This document shows, in pieces, positions 25,095 to 34,461 of a DNA stretch of 64,000 nucleotides. The translations under genes were made by a program, and so were the position numbers. The first letter of the stretch is position 1; each line of letters starts with the position of its first letter. Source of the stretch: Epilithonimonas sp. JDS (GTDB lineage Bacteria; Bacteroidota; Bacteroidia; Flavobacteriales; Weeksellaceae); assembly GCF_021261315.1 (NCBI RefSeq), contig NZ_JAJSAX010000008.1:62001-126000 (forward strand). The letters run 5' to 3'. The notes under the pieces are model-generated. The model was not told the DNA's origin and ran no database searches. It saw only the letters and a program-made list of their open reading frames with translations.

Positions 25095-27293
25095 CTATCT
25101 CGTAAATAACAATTCTCTATATTTGGTCATTGGCCAAAGCTCGTCATCCACCATCATTTCCAACGCATCAGAAGCGTCTCTGATGTTGTCAAAAAGAGGT
25201 TTCACAACGTTACAATATTCCTCAGCTTGCTTTTGACTTCCTGAAGTATTTTTCGCTTTTTCTTTAGCTGAAAGTAATGAATCAACACCTAGTTTGATTT
25301 GAGAAACATTGCCAGAAATATCAGAGATCAAACTCAATTGCTCTTTTGCCAAAGTTTTGAATTCTTTCTCACTGAAGATCTCTTTCAAACCTTTAACATT
25401 CTCGATCAATCTGTTTTGATAATTAAGAGCTGCCGGAATGATGTGATTTCTTGCAATGTCTGCCAAAACTCTAGCTTCGATATCGATCACAGTAGAATAT
25501 TTCTCCAACTTGATCTCGTTTCTAGCTTCAAACTCTCTGTGAGAATAGATTCCTAATTCTTCGTAAAGATCAACGAATTTTTTCTCCATCTCCTGCTTCA
25601 AAGCTTCAGGCGTTGTTTTAAGATTGTTCAAACCTCTTTTCTTCGCTTCCTGTGCCCAGTCGTCAGAATAACCATCACCTTCGAACATAATGCTCTTAGA
25701 TTGTTTGATGTATTCTCTAAGGATATTGAAGATCGCCTCATCTTTCTTAAGACCAGTCTCGATCAAAGCGTCCACTTCAGTTTTGAAAGTTCTCAATTGT
25801 TTTGCAGCGATCACGTTCATCACGGTCATTACTTCCGCACAGTTTGCAGAAGAACCAACCGCTCTGATCTCGAATTTGTTTCCTGTGAAGGCAAAAGGAG
25901 ACGTTCTGTTTCTGTCGGTATTATCCAAAAGGATCTCGGGGATTTTACCAACAACATTCAGTTTTAATTCCGTTTTTTCTTCTGGAGATAATTTTCCGTC
26001 CGTTACTTTTTCCAATTCCTCAAGAACTCTGAATAACTGACTTCCGATGAAAGCAGAGATAATTGCTGGCGGCGCTTCATTAGCTCCCAATCTGTGATCG
26101 TTACTCGCAGATGCGATAGATGCTCTTAATAAATCAGCATAATCGTGTACTGCTTTCAAAGTGTTCACAAAGAAAGTAAGGAACTGAAGATTTTTCTTTG
26201 GATTTTTTCCTGGACTTAATAGGTTTTCACCTGTGTCTGTTGCCAAAGACCAGTTGTTATGTTTTCCACTTCCATTGACTCCGGCAAATGGTTTTTCGTG
26301 AAATAAAATATGGAAGTGGTGCTTGTGAGCAATTCTTGCCATAATGTCCATTAATAATGAATTGTGGTCAACAGCAACGTTCGCTTCTTCAAACATTGGT
26401 GCCAACTCGAATTGGTTTGGAGCCACCTCGTTGTGTCTTGTAGTTACAGGAATACCCAACTTCATACATTCGATTTCCAGCTCTTTCATAAAGTTAAGAA
26501 CTCTGGTAGGAATCGAACCGAAATAATGGTCATCTAATTGCTGACCTTTTGCAGGAGAATGTCCAAGCAAAGTTTTTCCTGTCAAAACCAAATCCGGACG
26601 TGACTGGAACAAAGCCGTATCGACCAAGAAATACTCTTGCTCCCACCCAAGCGTTGGAGAAACCTTGGTTACATTTTTATCGAAATAAGCTTTACAAACA
26701 TCTGTTGCTGCTTCATCAACAGCGTTAAGTGCTCTTAGCAAGGGTGCTTTATAATCTAAAGTTTCACCTGTGTACGAAATAAAGATAGAAGGAATACAAA
26801 GTGTAGTTCCCATAATGAAAGCTGGAGAAGTCGGGTCCCAAGCGGTGTAACCTCTTGCTTCGAAAGTATTTCTGATGCCGCCATTCGGGAAAGAAGAAGC
26901 ATCTGGCTCCTGCTGGATCAACATTCCACCACTGAATCTCTCGATCGCTCTACCACCTTCAATTGGTGTGAAGAAAGAATCGTGTTTCTCTGCAGTTGCT
27001 CCTGTCAAAGGCTGAAACCAGTGCGTATAATGTGTTACACCTTTTGATAACGCCCAATCCTTCATAGCAACAGCCACCTGATCAGCGATGTGTCTTTGGA
27101 TTTTTGTTCCTTTTTTAGAAGCTTCCATTAACAGTTGGAAAGCATCTTTTGTAAGATATTCTCTCATTGTTTCTTCAGAGAATACGTTTTGACAAAACAA
27201 TTCGGATAGTTTTGCAGGAACTTCTACGAAATTATCTCTTCTGTAATTTCTGAAAGGAAGCTCGGCTAAGGCTTTAAATCTTAATGTTGACAT
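25095..27293 (-). CDS. glnA: type III glutamine synthetase (GSIII)
   Basis: Makes glutamine from glutamate, ammonia and ATP. The 732-residue length is that of GSIII (GlnN type), far longer than GSI. Motifs: GGRAIERFSGGML, GWEQEYFLVD (metal-binding glutamates), TRHNEVAPNQFELAPMFEEANVAVDHN, HFHILFHEKPFAGVNGSGKHNNWSL, RLGANEAPPAIISAF and DRNRTSPFAFTGNKFEIRAVGSS, then a long helical C-terminus. Start: the ATG at 27293 (MSTLRFKALAELP); nine more codons could be read upstream but cross the promoter. No glnK/amtB is adjacent. Confidence 0.95.
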   Translation of the reverse strand: MSTLRFKALAELPFRNYRRDNFVEVPAKLSELFCQNVFSEETMREYLTKDAFQLLMEASKKGTKIQRHIADQVAVAMKDWALSKGVTHYTHWFQPLTGATAEKHDSFFTPIEGGRAIERFSGGMLIQQEPDASSFPNGGIRNTFEARGYTAWDPTSPAFIMGTTLCIPSIFISYTGETLDYKAPLLRALNAVDEAATDVCKAYFDKNVTKVSPTLGWEQEYFLVDTALFQSRPDLVLTGKTLLGHSPAKGQQLDDHYFGSIPTRVLNFMKELEIECMKLGIPVTTRHNEVAPNQFELAPMFEEANVAVDHNSLLMDIMARIAHKHHFHILFHEKPFAGVNGSGKHNNWSLATDTGENLLSPGKNPKKNLQFLTFFVNTLKAVHDYADLLRASIASASNDHRLGANEAPPAIISAFIGSQLFRVLEELEKVTDGKLSPEEKTELKLNVVGKIPEILLDNTDRNRTSPFAFTGNKFEIRAVGSSANCAEVMTVMNVIAAKQLRTFKTEVDALIETGLKKDEAIFNILREYIKQSKSIMFEGDGYSDDWAQEAKKRGLNNLKTTPEALKQEMEKKFVDLYEELGIYSHREFEARNEIKLEKYSTVIDIEARVLADIARNHIIPAALNYQNRLIENVKGLKEIFSEKEFKTLAKEQLSLISDISGNVSQIKLGVDSLLSAKEKAKNTSGSQKQAEEYCNVVKPLFDNIRDASDALEMMVDDELWPMTKYRELLFTR

Positions 27294-27317
27294 AAAATTT
27301 TGTTGTTTTAAACGTGG

Positions 27318-27325
27318 CAAATTTA
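27318..27325 (-). promoter_or_regulatory. -7 box of glnA
   Basis: TAAATTTG on the minus strand (TAnnTTTG), 24 nt before the glnA ATG. A TTG lies 15 nt upstream of it, which is short of the usual spacing. Confidence 0.5.
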
Positions 27326-27641
27326 CAAAAAATATGAATTCAAAATAAAATACCCCTTAAAAATTACAGCTGTTTTTATTTGATTTAAATTCCAAACCAC
27401 CATCCACCCCTTTAAAATTAACACCGATTGAATTTAAAATAAAAAATAATATGTTTTATTATTGTTATCGAAATATGAATAAAATTTATTTTAAGAATCC
27501 TTTCTCAGTATTAGTGAGAAATATTAATTTTAAGACCAATTGCTGATTTACAAAATACACAATCAAACAACTGAAAATCAATAAATTAATTATTTAAATT
27601 AAATTTCGTAACTTCGCAGACTTTTATAAAAATTTTAATAT
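27326..27641. other. glnA to DUF6909-like gene divergent intergenic region
   Basis: No coding frame seen. There is a perfect 7-bp hairpin TTTCTCA/TGAGAAA (27501-27507 and 27515-27521) and a TAACTTCG box (one mismatch to TAnnTTTG) at about 27608-27615, some 25-30 bp before the rightward gene. The remainder is simple AT-rich sequence. Confidence 0.45.
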
Positions 27642-29309
27642 ATGGCAAATTCAAGAGCAAGAGAAACCACAGAGGCTATCGAAAGATTATACGTGTCTAT
27701 GCGACACTTATTTTACAGAGGATTTTTCAAACCTTCAGGTGTTTCGGGCGAATCATTAAGAAAACTCTTAATGGTCATCAACCCTGAGATCTACGGAAGT
27801 ATGAGCATTCCCAACAAGATAGAGCTGGACGGTTTACTTTATGTTCTTGACCGTCTTCCGGAAGGCATCGAGGAATGTTCTTTCATCCACCTAACTTCTG
27901 ACGAAGGTTTTGACAAAGGAAGCTTCGAACCGATCGTTCCAAAGAAAAGACGTAGAAACTGCTACAGAATCGACGAACACCAAATGAACATCGAAGTTCT
28001 CTTGGGACGTTCCGAGATCTACGATATTCTAACTCACCTTACCTTCCTATATCTGGAAGCAGACAAAATCAGAAACATCGGTTTTGACCTAAGCGAAGAT
28101 GGAAGACCAAGAAGAATTTGGAAAATCATTGAAGAAGTTGCGAAAGGCGAGAAAAAACACAGCCGAAAAGAAAAAGAAGTTGCATTGATCCATCTTTCTT
28201 CTTTCTTGGGAAGAACCTTTGATGAAACTTTGAACGCTTATAATAGTTTCGGCGATGACAACAATCCTGACCGTTTGTTTAAGATCATCTATTGGTTAGG
28301 ACAAGTGAGTTTGACCGATTGGAAAGAAGTGAGTGAAAGAGAGATCTATTTCTCATCAATCCTACAAGAAAGAGTTGGCCACCACCTTTTCGGAGAGAAA
28401 TGGGCAAACAAGATCAAGCAGGTTTTGGTAGAGAACAATCTTCATATGCGTCCGCTTCACATCATCAGTGCGAATATGCACTCCGTGAAGAATATGCTTT
28501 TTGCCAACGACGCGCTGAGTAAAAAAGGAACGAAAGAAGTGGATTACAAACTTTTCGCAGACATCAGTAATAAGAAAGACCTTCAAACCAAAGTATTAGA
28601 TCACGCTTTAAAAGAAGGAATGATCTACATCGATGACCACAGTGGAAGTAATATTGATGTTCAGATCATCGACCTTGCCAAGACTGAACTTAAAAATTCG
28701 GTTTTCTCAGGACAGAAATATAATGGAGAAGACGTTATTTTAGTTTTCGATTATGCTTTTGGAGAACAGGCTTTTGAAGTGATGGACGAATTACTAAGAC
28801 CTTACGAAGTCAATGGCGAAGTTTATATGATGAAAGTGAAATCCGTTTCCATTATGGGAAAAGCCGGAATCTTAACTGGTGGAAAAGGCGACATTATGAT
28901 TCCAACGTCTCACATCTTCGAAGGAACGGCAGACAATTATACTTTCGAGAATGCATTGAAACTGGAAGATTTCCAAGATGATGAAGTGAAAGCTTTTGAA
29001 GGACCAATGGTAACCGTCTTGGGAACATCTCTTCAGAACAAAGATATTTTGTCTTACTTTATGACAACATCTTGGAAAGCCATCGGACTGGAAATGGAAG
29101 GTGCGCATTATCAAAAAGCCATTCAGGTGGCGAGCAAAATTCGTCATCACATTTCTCCGGATCTATTCGTGATGTATGCCTACTACGCTTCGGATAACCC
29201 TTTGGAAACGGGAAGTACACTATCTTCCGGCGGACTTGGATTGACTGGTGTGAAACCAACTTATATGATCACTCATAAGATTATCGAGAAAATTCTTGAA
29301 CAGAAATAA
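27642..29309 (+). CDS. DUF6909-like conserved protein with a nucleoside-phosphorylase-like C-terminus
   Basis: 555-residue soluble protein; I recognise it as a Bacteroidota-conserved family, probably DUF6909. The N-terminal half is helical (ETTEAIERLYVSMRHLFYRG). The C-terminal part (about 350-555) has features of the purine-nucleoside-phosphorylase fold: VILVFDYAFGEQAFEVMDEL, ILTGGKGDIMIPTSHIFEGT, MVTVLGTSLQNKD and GLEMEGAHYQKAI, where MEGA resembles the MES/MEGA motif that binds the nucleoside ribose. Activity is not established. It faces away from glnA and is followed at once by a terminator. Confidence 0.7.
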   Translation: MANSRARETTEAIERLYVSMRHLFYRGFFKPSGVSGESLRKLLMVINPEIYGSMSIPNKIELDGLLYVLDRLPEGIEECSFIHLTSDEGFDKGSFEPIVPKKRRRNCYRIDEHQMNIEVLLGRSEIYDILTHLTFLYLEADKIRNIGFDLSEDGRPRRIWKIIEEVAKGEKKHSRKEKEVALIHLSSFLGRTFDETLNAYNSFGDDNNPDRLFKIIYWLGQVSLTDWKEVSEREIYFSSILQERVGHHLFGEKWANKIKQVLVENNLHMRPLHIISANMHSVKNMLFANDALSKKGTKEVDYKLFADISNKKDLQTKVLDHALKEGMIYIDDHSGSNIDVQIIDLAKTELKNSVFSGQKYNGEDVILVFDYAFGEQAFEVMDELLRPYEVNGEVYMMKVKSVSIMGKAGILTGGKGDIMIPTSHIFEGTADNYTFENALKLEDFQDDEVKAFEGPMVTVLGTSLQNKDILSYFMTTSWKAIGLEMEGAHYQKAIQVASKIRHHISPDLFVMYAYYASDNPLETGSTLSSGGLGLTGVKPTYMITHKIIEKILEQK

Positions 29310-29315
29310 AAATTG

Positions 29316-29343
29316 AAAGCCTCCAAAATCGGAGGCTTTTTTT
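29316..29343 (+). terminator. terminator between the DUF6909-like gene and DUF445 gene
   Basis: Perfect 9-bp stem AAAGCCTCC/GGAGGCTTT (29316-29324, 29331-29339) with a T run. The T run includes the stop codon of the convergent DUF445 gene. Confidence 0.9.
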
Positions 29344-30583
29344 ATATAAAATTCGCAACCATATAAATGATTAATCCAACCAAACCACCAACAATAGTTC
29401 CGTTGATTCGGATAAACTGAAGATCTTTCCCAACTTCCAGCTCCAGCTTTCTGCTGAGTTCTTTTCCTTCCCAATTTCCAACAGTTGTGCTGATCAATTC
29501 GCCAAAACCTTTGGTGTTTTTGAGAATATATTTGTAAGCGGTCAATCGCACCCAGCTGTCAATTCGGTTTTGGAATTGCTCATCGTTTTGAAGATTAGAA
29601 ACAAACTCGTCGAGATTTTTTTTAATGTAAGATTTGAGTTTAGAATCCTGATCCGTCAATTCTGTTATTAAAGATGATTTTAAAGATTGCCAGATGTCAT
29701 TGGAGTATTGATTCAGTTTTTCACCTTGCAGAAACTCAGATTTGATGGTCTCAAATTCCGATTCCCATTTTGGTTCTTCTTTCAATTCTTTTGAAAATTC
29801 GAAAATCTTGTTTGTGATTTCCGTTCTCAAGGGATGTTTTAAATCCTCTTCTACTTCCCGGAAATAATCACTCAGACCTCTTGTGATCTTTTCTGATATT
29901 TTGGAATCCACCGATTTTGGAATGAAGAAGAAGCTTTCCTTTTCCACGCGTTCTGTTACCAGTTGCTGATTTTCCAGAATGTAATTTTTGATCTGAGAAC
30001 TAAGTCCAGTGATCAATCTTTGATGATCGTTTTTATTAAGGATATATTCGATCCCATTTCCGATGATTGAATTAAGCTTGATGGAATCCGCCATTTCCTC
30101 GGCTTTGTTCGTGATGAATCTTACGACGGTTTCATCATCCAATTTATTGATGATATTAATTAAAATAGATGACAATTCATTGATCAAAACAGTTTGATTT
30201 CTCTCTTTTGAAAGCCACTCACCAGCGTAAACCGAAACTTTTAGTTTTTGAATATATGGTCTGATATTTTGAGGCGAAAGAAAGTTCTCCACCACGAAAT
30301 TCCCCAGGTTATCGCCAATTTTTTCTTTAGAATTCTCAATCAGATTGGTGTGCGGAATTTTGATTCCCAAAGGATAGTTGAAAAGCGCTGTCACCGCAAA
30401 CCAATCTGCCAACGCACCAACCATTGCTGCTTCGGAAAATGCGCGGATATAACCAATCCAATGCGAATGATTTTGTTTTTGAAGAATCGTCATCCCAACA
30501 AATGTGATCGCCATCAGGACAAATAATCCTGTCGCGAGCATTTTGTGATTCCGAAGTTGTTGTTTTTTTAAATCATCATTCAT
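29342..30583 (-). CDS. DUF445 family membrane protein (YjiN-like)
   Basis: 413 residues. Two N-terminal hydrophobic segments (about 15-35 and 40-60) carry HWIGYIRAFSEAAMVGALADWFAVTALF, the DUF445 signature, followed by a long helical amphipathic middle and a C-terminal hydrophobic segment (GTIVGGLVGLIIYMV). The ends suggest membrane attachment at both termini. Function is unknown. The ATG at 30583 is preferred over a TTG two codons upstream. Confidence 0.85.
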   Translation of the reverse strand: MNDDLKKQQLRNHKMLATGLFVLMAITFVGMTILQKQNHSHWIGYIRAFSEAAMVGALADWFAVTALFNYPLGIKIPHTNLIENSKEKIGDNLGNFVVENFLSPQNIRPYIQKLKVSVYAGEWLSKERNQTVLINELSSILINIINKLDDETVVRFITNKAEEMADSIKLNSIIGNGIEYILNKNDHQRLITGLSSQIKNYILENQQLVTERVEKESFFFIPKSVDSKISEKITRGLSDYFREVEEDLKHPLRTEITNKIFEFSKELKEEPKWESEFETIKSEFLQGEKLNQYSNDIWQSLKSSLITELTDQDSKLKSYIKKNLDEFVSNLQNDEQFQNRIDSWVRLTAYKYILKNTKGFGELISTTVGNWEGKELSRKLELEVGKDLQFIRINGTIVGGLVGLIIYMVANFI

Positions 30584-30669
30584 AATCAAAAGAAAAATCG
30601 AAAATCATTCCAAACAAATTTATCGTTATTTGAGGAAAATAAATTTATTTTTACAGTAAAGTTTTCGAA

Positions 30670-31809
30670 ATGCTGAAAAAGCCTCTTAATATATTTCTAT
30701 TAGCAATCGCCGGAATCATTCTGACCATTTATATTTCCGGATATAATTATCTTTTTCGTGGCGTACGCCTGACATATCTCAGAGGAGAATCAAGCTCAAC
30801 AATCGATGACGGAACGTATTTTCCTTCTCACACCATTTCCAAAGGCAACTCCAAGCCTTGGCCGGCAGACCTTAATTATAATAAAAAATCATTATCTCCG
30901 GAATTAGAAAAGCATCTGAAAGAAACAGAATCTGTTTCTTTTCTGTTTATTCAGCACGGAAAACTTTTGCAGGAAAGATATTGGGATGGTTACAAAAAAA
31001 ATACTGCTAGCAATTTCTTTTCAATGGCAAAAACAGTGACCGTTTTACTCTTAGGAAAAGCAATTGATGATGGCAGAATTATGAATGTCAATCAGAAGTT
31101 TTCTGATTTTTATCCTGACTTTGCTGCCAAAGAATTTGGAAATAATCTAACATTAAGGAATCTCGCAACAATGGAAGCAGGATTGGACTGGAAGGAAAAT
31201 TACAAAAATCCATTTTCTCCAAATGCGGCAGCTTACTACGGATTTTCTTTAGCCGATGTCGTTTTCCAGAAAAATCTGAAACAAATTCCCGGTGAAAAAT
31301 TCGAATACCAAAGCGGTGCAACACAACTTTTAGGATTTGCTGTCGGTAGAGCAGTCGGAATGCCATTGGCATCTTATGCTTCAGCAAAATTGTGGAAACC
31401 ACTTAGAATGGAGCAAAATGCAGAATGGTCTACGGACGAAACAGGAATAGAAAAAACATTTTGCTGCATCCAGTCCAACGCCAGAGATTTTGCAAAGCTG
31501 GGATCTCTGCTTCTTCACAGAGGAAAAGTGGACGGAATTCCTTTGATCAATGAAACTTTCGTAGATCAAATGCTTACTCCTACAGAAAATTCAAATGGAA
31601 TTTATGGAATGGGTGTCTGGACTAATTACGATGCGAAAATCCATCACTATTATCTCCGCGGACTTCACGGCCAGTACGTCATCGTCGTTCCAGAGTACGA
31701 TATGATCATCGTGCGGCTGGGAAATAAAGAAGGCAAAACTAGAGATTCGAAAAACCGTCCGGGAGAAGTTGAATTTTATATTAATGAAGCTTTAAAACTG
31801 ACAAACTAA
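30670..31809 (+). CDS. serine hydrolase of the beta-lactamase class C / esterase family
   Basis: 379 residues with an N-terminal membrane anchor or signal (LNIFLLAIAGIILTIYISGY). The penicillin-recognising fold is shown by SMAKTV (SxxK, serine near residue 118), YQSG (the YxS/YxN tyrosine, near residue 213) and the third motif LRGLHGQYV near residue 325 (HG in place of KTG). Such proteins act as esterases, peptidases or carboxylesterases; true beta-lactamase activity is unlikely with HGQ. It converges with the tetR gene, their ends overlapping by 4 bp. Confidence 0.82.
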   Translation: MLKKPLNIFLLAIAGIILTIYISGYNYLFRGVRLTYLRGESSSTIDDGTYFPSHTISKGNSKPWPADLNYNKKSLSPELEKHLKETESVSFLFIQHGKLLQERYWDGYKKNTASNFFSMAKTVTVLLLGKAIDDGRIMNVNQKFSDFYPDFAAKEFGNNLTLRNLATMEAGLDWKENYKNPFSPNAAAYYGFSLADVVFQKNLKQIPGEKFEYQSGATQLLGFAVGRAVGMPLASYASAKLWKPLRMEQNAEWSTDETGIEKTFCCIQSNARDFAKLGSLLLHRGKVDGIPLINETFVDQMLTPTENSNGIYGMGVWTNYDAKIHHYYLRGLHGQYVIVVPEYDMIIVRLGNKEGKTRDSKNRPGEVEFYINEALKLTN

Positions 31810-32435
31810 TCTGTGTCATAATCCAGCAGCGCAAAAACGCTTAGAAGAATGCTGCTTCTCAATTTTTGCTCCGCTTCTTTCATATACTGCGCTTCGTTTG
31901 TGGCAGGAATATACAATTCATAAAAATTGCGATTTCTAATCACAAATAGAGTTGAACCAATAATCATCGTCAAGACATCTTCGGATTTCGGTGCATTATG
32001 AAAAACCCCGGAAACAATTCCTTTTTTTACAATATCGTCGATTCTGGCAACACAAATCTGGTAAAACTCAAGCAAATCATCTTTTACATTGTCCTGAGTT
32101 CTGATTTCCTGCGTCACAAAACCGTGAAAATAGCTGTATTTGAAAAGCAGCGAAACAATATAATTGATAATTTCCTTCATCTGCATCTCGGGCTTACCTT
32201 CTTTTATTGTTTGAGCAAACTCAGAAAAACTTTCCTTGGTACGCTGGACACGGTATTGGTAAAGGTAAGACATCATCTTTTCCTTAGACCCGAAGTAATA
32301 CGATATCATCGCCACATTGATGTTGGCTTTTGTACAAATATCGCGCACAGACGTTCCATCAAAGCCTTTTTTAGCGATTAGCTCTTCTGCGACATCCAGA
32401 ATGTTGATTTGTTTTTCAGTAAATTTTTTCTTCAT
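31806..32435 (-). CDS. TetR/AcrR family transcriptional regulator
   Basis: 209 residues with an N-terminal TetR helix-turn-helix: EKQINILDVAEELIAKKGFDGTSVRDICTKANINVAMISYYFGSKEKM. The ligand domain is helical with no recognisable specificity. A TATCTTTG promoter box (complement 32442-32449) ends 6 nt before the ATG. Targets are unknown; neither neighbouring gene is an efflux pump, the usual partner. Confidence 0.9.
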   Translation of the reverse strand: MKKKFTEKQINILDVAEELIAKKGFDGTSVRDICTKANINVAMISYYFGSKEKMMSYLYQYRVQRTKESFSEFAQTIKEGKPEMQMKEIINYIVSLLFKYSYFHGFVTQEIRTQDNVKDDLLEFYQICVARIDDIVKKGIVSGVFHNAPKSEDVLTMIIGSTLFVIRNRNFYELYIPATNEAQYMKEAEQKLRSSILLSVFALLDYDTD

Positions 32436-32441
32436 TTAATT

Positions 32442-32449
32442 CAAAGATA
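32442..32449 (-). promoter_or_regulatory. -7 box of the tetR gene
   Basis: TATCTTTG on the minus strand, a full TAnnTTTG match, 6 nt from the ATG. It suggests a leaderless or nearly leaderless message. Confidence 0.55.
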
Positions 32450-32522
32450 GAATGTAAAATTAACATTTATTTTGATTTATTACAATAAATTAACAAATCA
32501 TTTTTATCATTATCAAAATAAT

Positions 32523-32590
32523 AATTTGGGCAGCTATTTCTGTTCTACATTTCTTCTATTTTTTGCTGGAATTTCACATCAGGCATGACG
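32523..32590 (-). repeat. dispersed repeat, family B, degenerate copy
   Basis: Read on the minus strand it ends ACAGAAATAGCTGCCCAAAT, matching the ends of the elements at 40952-41025 and 60830-60922. The left part has decayed and is AT-rich. Confidence 0.55.
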
Positions 32591-32621
32591 TTAGAATAAA
32601 CTAAGAAAAACATTAATTTCA

Positions 32622-32629
32622 TATCTTTG
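32622..32629 (+). promoter_or_regulatory. -7 box of the tatD-like gene, 3 nt before its ATG
   Basis: TATCTTTG is followed by AGT and then ATG. A TTG inside this box could formally start the frame, but the ATG at 32633 is preferred. Confidence 0.55.
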
Positions 32630-32632
32630 AGT

Positions 32633-33256
32633 ATGGATTTTCTGGACTTTCATCATCATAAACCAAATCAAAACGGGATTTACAATCTCGATTGTAATGA
32701 AGCAATTCCAATTGGAAAATTCTCTGTGGGTCTTCATCCAAAAGATATTACAGAAAACTGGAAATCTGATTTTGAAAAGATTAAAAATATTTCAATTTCC
32801 GAAAATTGCCTTGCCATTGGCGAATGTGGATTGGACGGATTGATTTCTGTGGATGAAGATCTGCAAAAGCAGATTTTTCAGGCTCATATTTCCTGGGCAG
32901 AAGAGATTACAAAGCCAATCATCATCCATTGTGTGAGGAGATTTTCTCAGATTTTACATTATAAAAATGCTAAAGTGCCTTTGGTCATTCACGGATTTAA
33001 TAAAAAAGAAAATATTGCTGCCGAACTTTTGGAAGTCGGCTTTCACCTCAGTTTTGGATATGCAGCATTAGAAAACTTATCTTTGCAGAATATAATTAAA
33101 AACATTCCCATCCATAGATTGTTTCTGGAAACGGACGACTCTGATTTTGAGATTATTAAACTTTATGAAAAAGTGTCCGGGATCAAATCTATCTCTCTGG
33201 AAAATCTGAAAAATCAAATGTGGGAAAACTTAAATCATATCATTAAGAATGGATAA
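32633..33256 (+). CDS. TatD-family metal-dependent hydrolase, short form
   Basis: 207 residues starting MDFLDFHHHKPN. The HxH metal motif is at DFHHH, followed by VGLHPKDI, AIGECGLDGL (metal glutamate), PIIIHCVRRF, VIHGFNKKENIA, LSFGYAAL and FLETDDSD (metal aspartate). TatD enzymes are magnesium-dependent 3' exonucleases acting on DNA/RNA repair substrates. This one is about 50 residues shorter than E. coli TatD, as in a Bacteroidota subgroup. Its last 8 bases overlap tcdA, forming a tatD-tcdA-rnpA unit. Confidence 0.87.
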   Translation: MDFLDFHHHKPNQNGIYNLDCNEAIPIGKFSVGLHPKDITENWKSDFEKIKNISISENCLAIGECGLDGLISVDEDLQKQIFQAHISWAEEITKPIIIHCVRRFSQILHYKNAKVPLVIHGFNKKENIAAELLEVGFHLSFGYAALENLSLQNIIKNIPIHRLFLETDDSDFEIIKLYEKVSGIKSISLENLKNQMWENLNHIIKNG

Positions 33257-33974
33257 ATTTTGGCTGGAGCGCACCGAGTTATTGATCAAAGAAGAAGGCA
33301 TCGCAAAACTTCAGAATGCTAAGGTTTTAGTCGTAGGTTTAGGCGGTGTTGGCTCTTTCGCAGCCGAATTTCTGGCAAGAGCGGGTATCGGAAAAATGGT
33401 AATTGTGGATGGTGATGTTGTGGACATTACCAATATAAATCGTCAATTGCCGGCGCTTCACTCCACCATCGGACAACACAAAGTAGAATTGGTCGGCGAC
33501 CGATTGATGGACATTAATCCAAAGCTTGACCTGACGAAAATCAATGAGTTTCTGGAGCCGGACAGAATGGCAGAACTCGTAAAATCAGAAAAATTCGATT
33601 ATGTTTTGGACTGCATCGATTCTTTGACTCCGAAAATCGCTTTGATCATTGCCTGCCGAAGAAGTAAAACCAAACTTGTTTCATCGATGGGTGCCGGAGG
33701 AAAATCTGATCCCAGCAAAGTGATGGTTCGCGATATCCATAAAACCAATAATTGTTTATTGGCAAGACAAGTGAGAAAACGTCTTAAAAAAGAGAAAATA
33801 GATAAGGGTTTCCGTTGTGTATTCTCAACAGAATTGCAGGATGAAGAAAGTCTGAAAATGACTGACGGCGCTAATTTTAAACGCTCTTTTTACGGAACAA
33901 TCAGCTTCATTCCTGCGATCTTTGGATTGTACGCAGCGGCTGAAGTCATTAATTATTTAACCGGAAAAGAATAA
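33249..33974 (+). CDS. tcdA: TcdA, tRNA threonylcarbamoyladenosine dehydratase
   Basis: E1-like enzyme (also CsdL/YgdL) that cyclises the t6A37 modification of tRNA to ct6A with ATP. The 241-residue protein shows the nucleotide motif VLVVGLGGVGSFAAEFLARAGIG, VDGDVVDITNINRQLPAL, DCIDSLTPKIALI, SSMGAGGKSDPSKVMVRDI and a C-terminal GTISFIPAIFGLYAA. It overlaps tatD by 8 bp and precedes rnpA by 7 bp, a tRNA-maturation context. Confidence 0.92.
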   Translation: MDKFWLERTELLIKEEGIAKLQNAKVLVVGLGGVGSFAAEFLARAGIGKMVIVDGDVVDITNINRQLPALHSTIGQHKVELVGDRLMDINPKLDLTKINEFLEPDRMAELVKSEKFDYVLDCIDSLTPKIALIIACRRSKTKLVSSMGAGGKSDPSKVMVRDIHKTNNCLLARQVRKRLKKEKIDKGFRCVFSTELQDEESLKMTDGANFKRSFYGTISFIPAIFGLYAAAEVINYLTGKE

Positions 33975-33981
33975 TTTTCCG

Positions 33982-34353
33982 ATGAAAATAAACGGTTTCC
34001 CCACTCACGAAAAACTGAAAAGAAAATCAGAGATCGACCATCTTTTTAAGAAAGGCAAGTGGCTGACTGTTGACAATATCCGTGTGATTCACGTCAAATC
34101 AAATGAAAGTTTTTCCGTTCCTAATCATAGAATCGGTGTTTCTGTTGGTAAGAAATTTTTCAAAAAGGCAGTTGACAGGAATCGCATAAAACGCTTACTG
34201 CGAGAATCTTACCGATTAAACAAAGCTGTTTATCTGGAAGCTTTCAAAGAAAAATCTATTGTGATGATGTTCTGGACTTCCAAGGAAATGCCGGAGAATT
34301 TTGCCGTTGTGGAAAATCAGTTTTTAAAACTTTGTAAAAAGAAATCGGAGTAA
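33982..34353 (+). CDS. rnpA: RnpA, ribonuclease P protein component
   Basis: Protein subunit of RNase P, which matures tRNA 5' ends with the M1 RNA. The 123-residue protein carries the conserved HRIGVSVGKKFFKKAVDRNRIKRLLRESYR stretch with the RNR(I/V)KR RNA-binding signature. Unlike the classic rpmH-rnpA pair, it sits behind tatD and tcdA. No rpmH frame was seen nearby. Confidence 0.93.
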   Translation: MKINGFPTHEKLKRKSEIDHLFKKGKWLTVDNIRVIHVKSNESFSVPNHRIGVSVGKKFFKKAVDRNRIKRLLRESYRLNKAVYLEAFKEKSIVMMFWTSKEMPENFAVVENQFLKLCKKKSE

Positions 34354-34461
34354 ACTAGAAGCTAGATTTTAGAAATTGGAATTTTCAAACGCTCTACGAT
34401 TTAATTAAAATTATTGCTATTCTTAATTTATTTGTAATTTTAATCTCAAACAAAATTACAA

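Noticed and set aside
30670..31809. A class C beta-lactamase giving resistance
   Set aside because: SxxK and YxS are present, but the third motif is HGQ and the layout is that of esterase-like relatives; no ampR-type regulator is adjacent.
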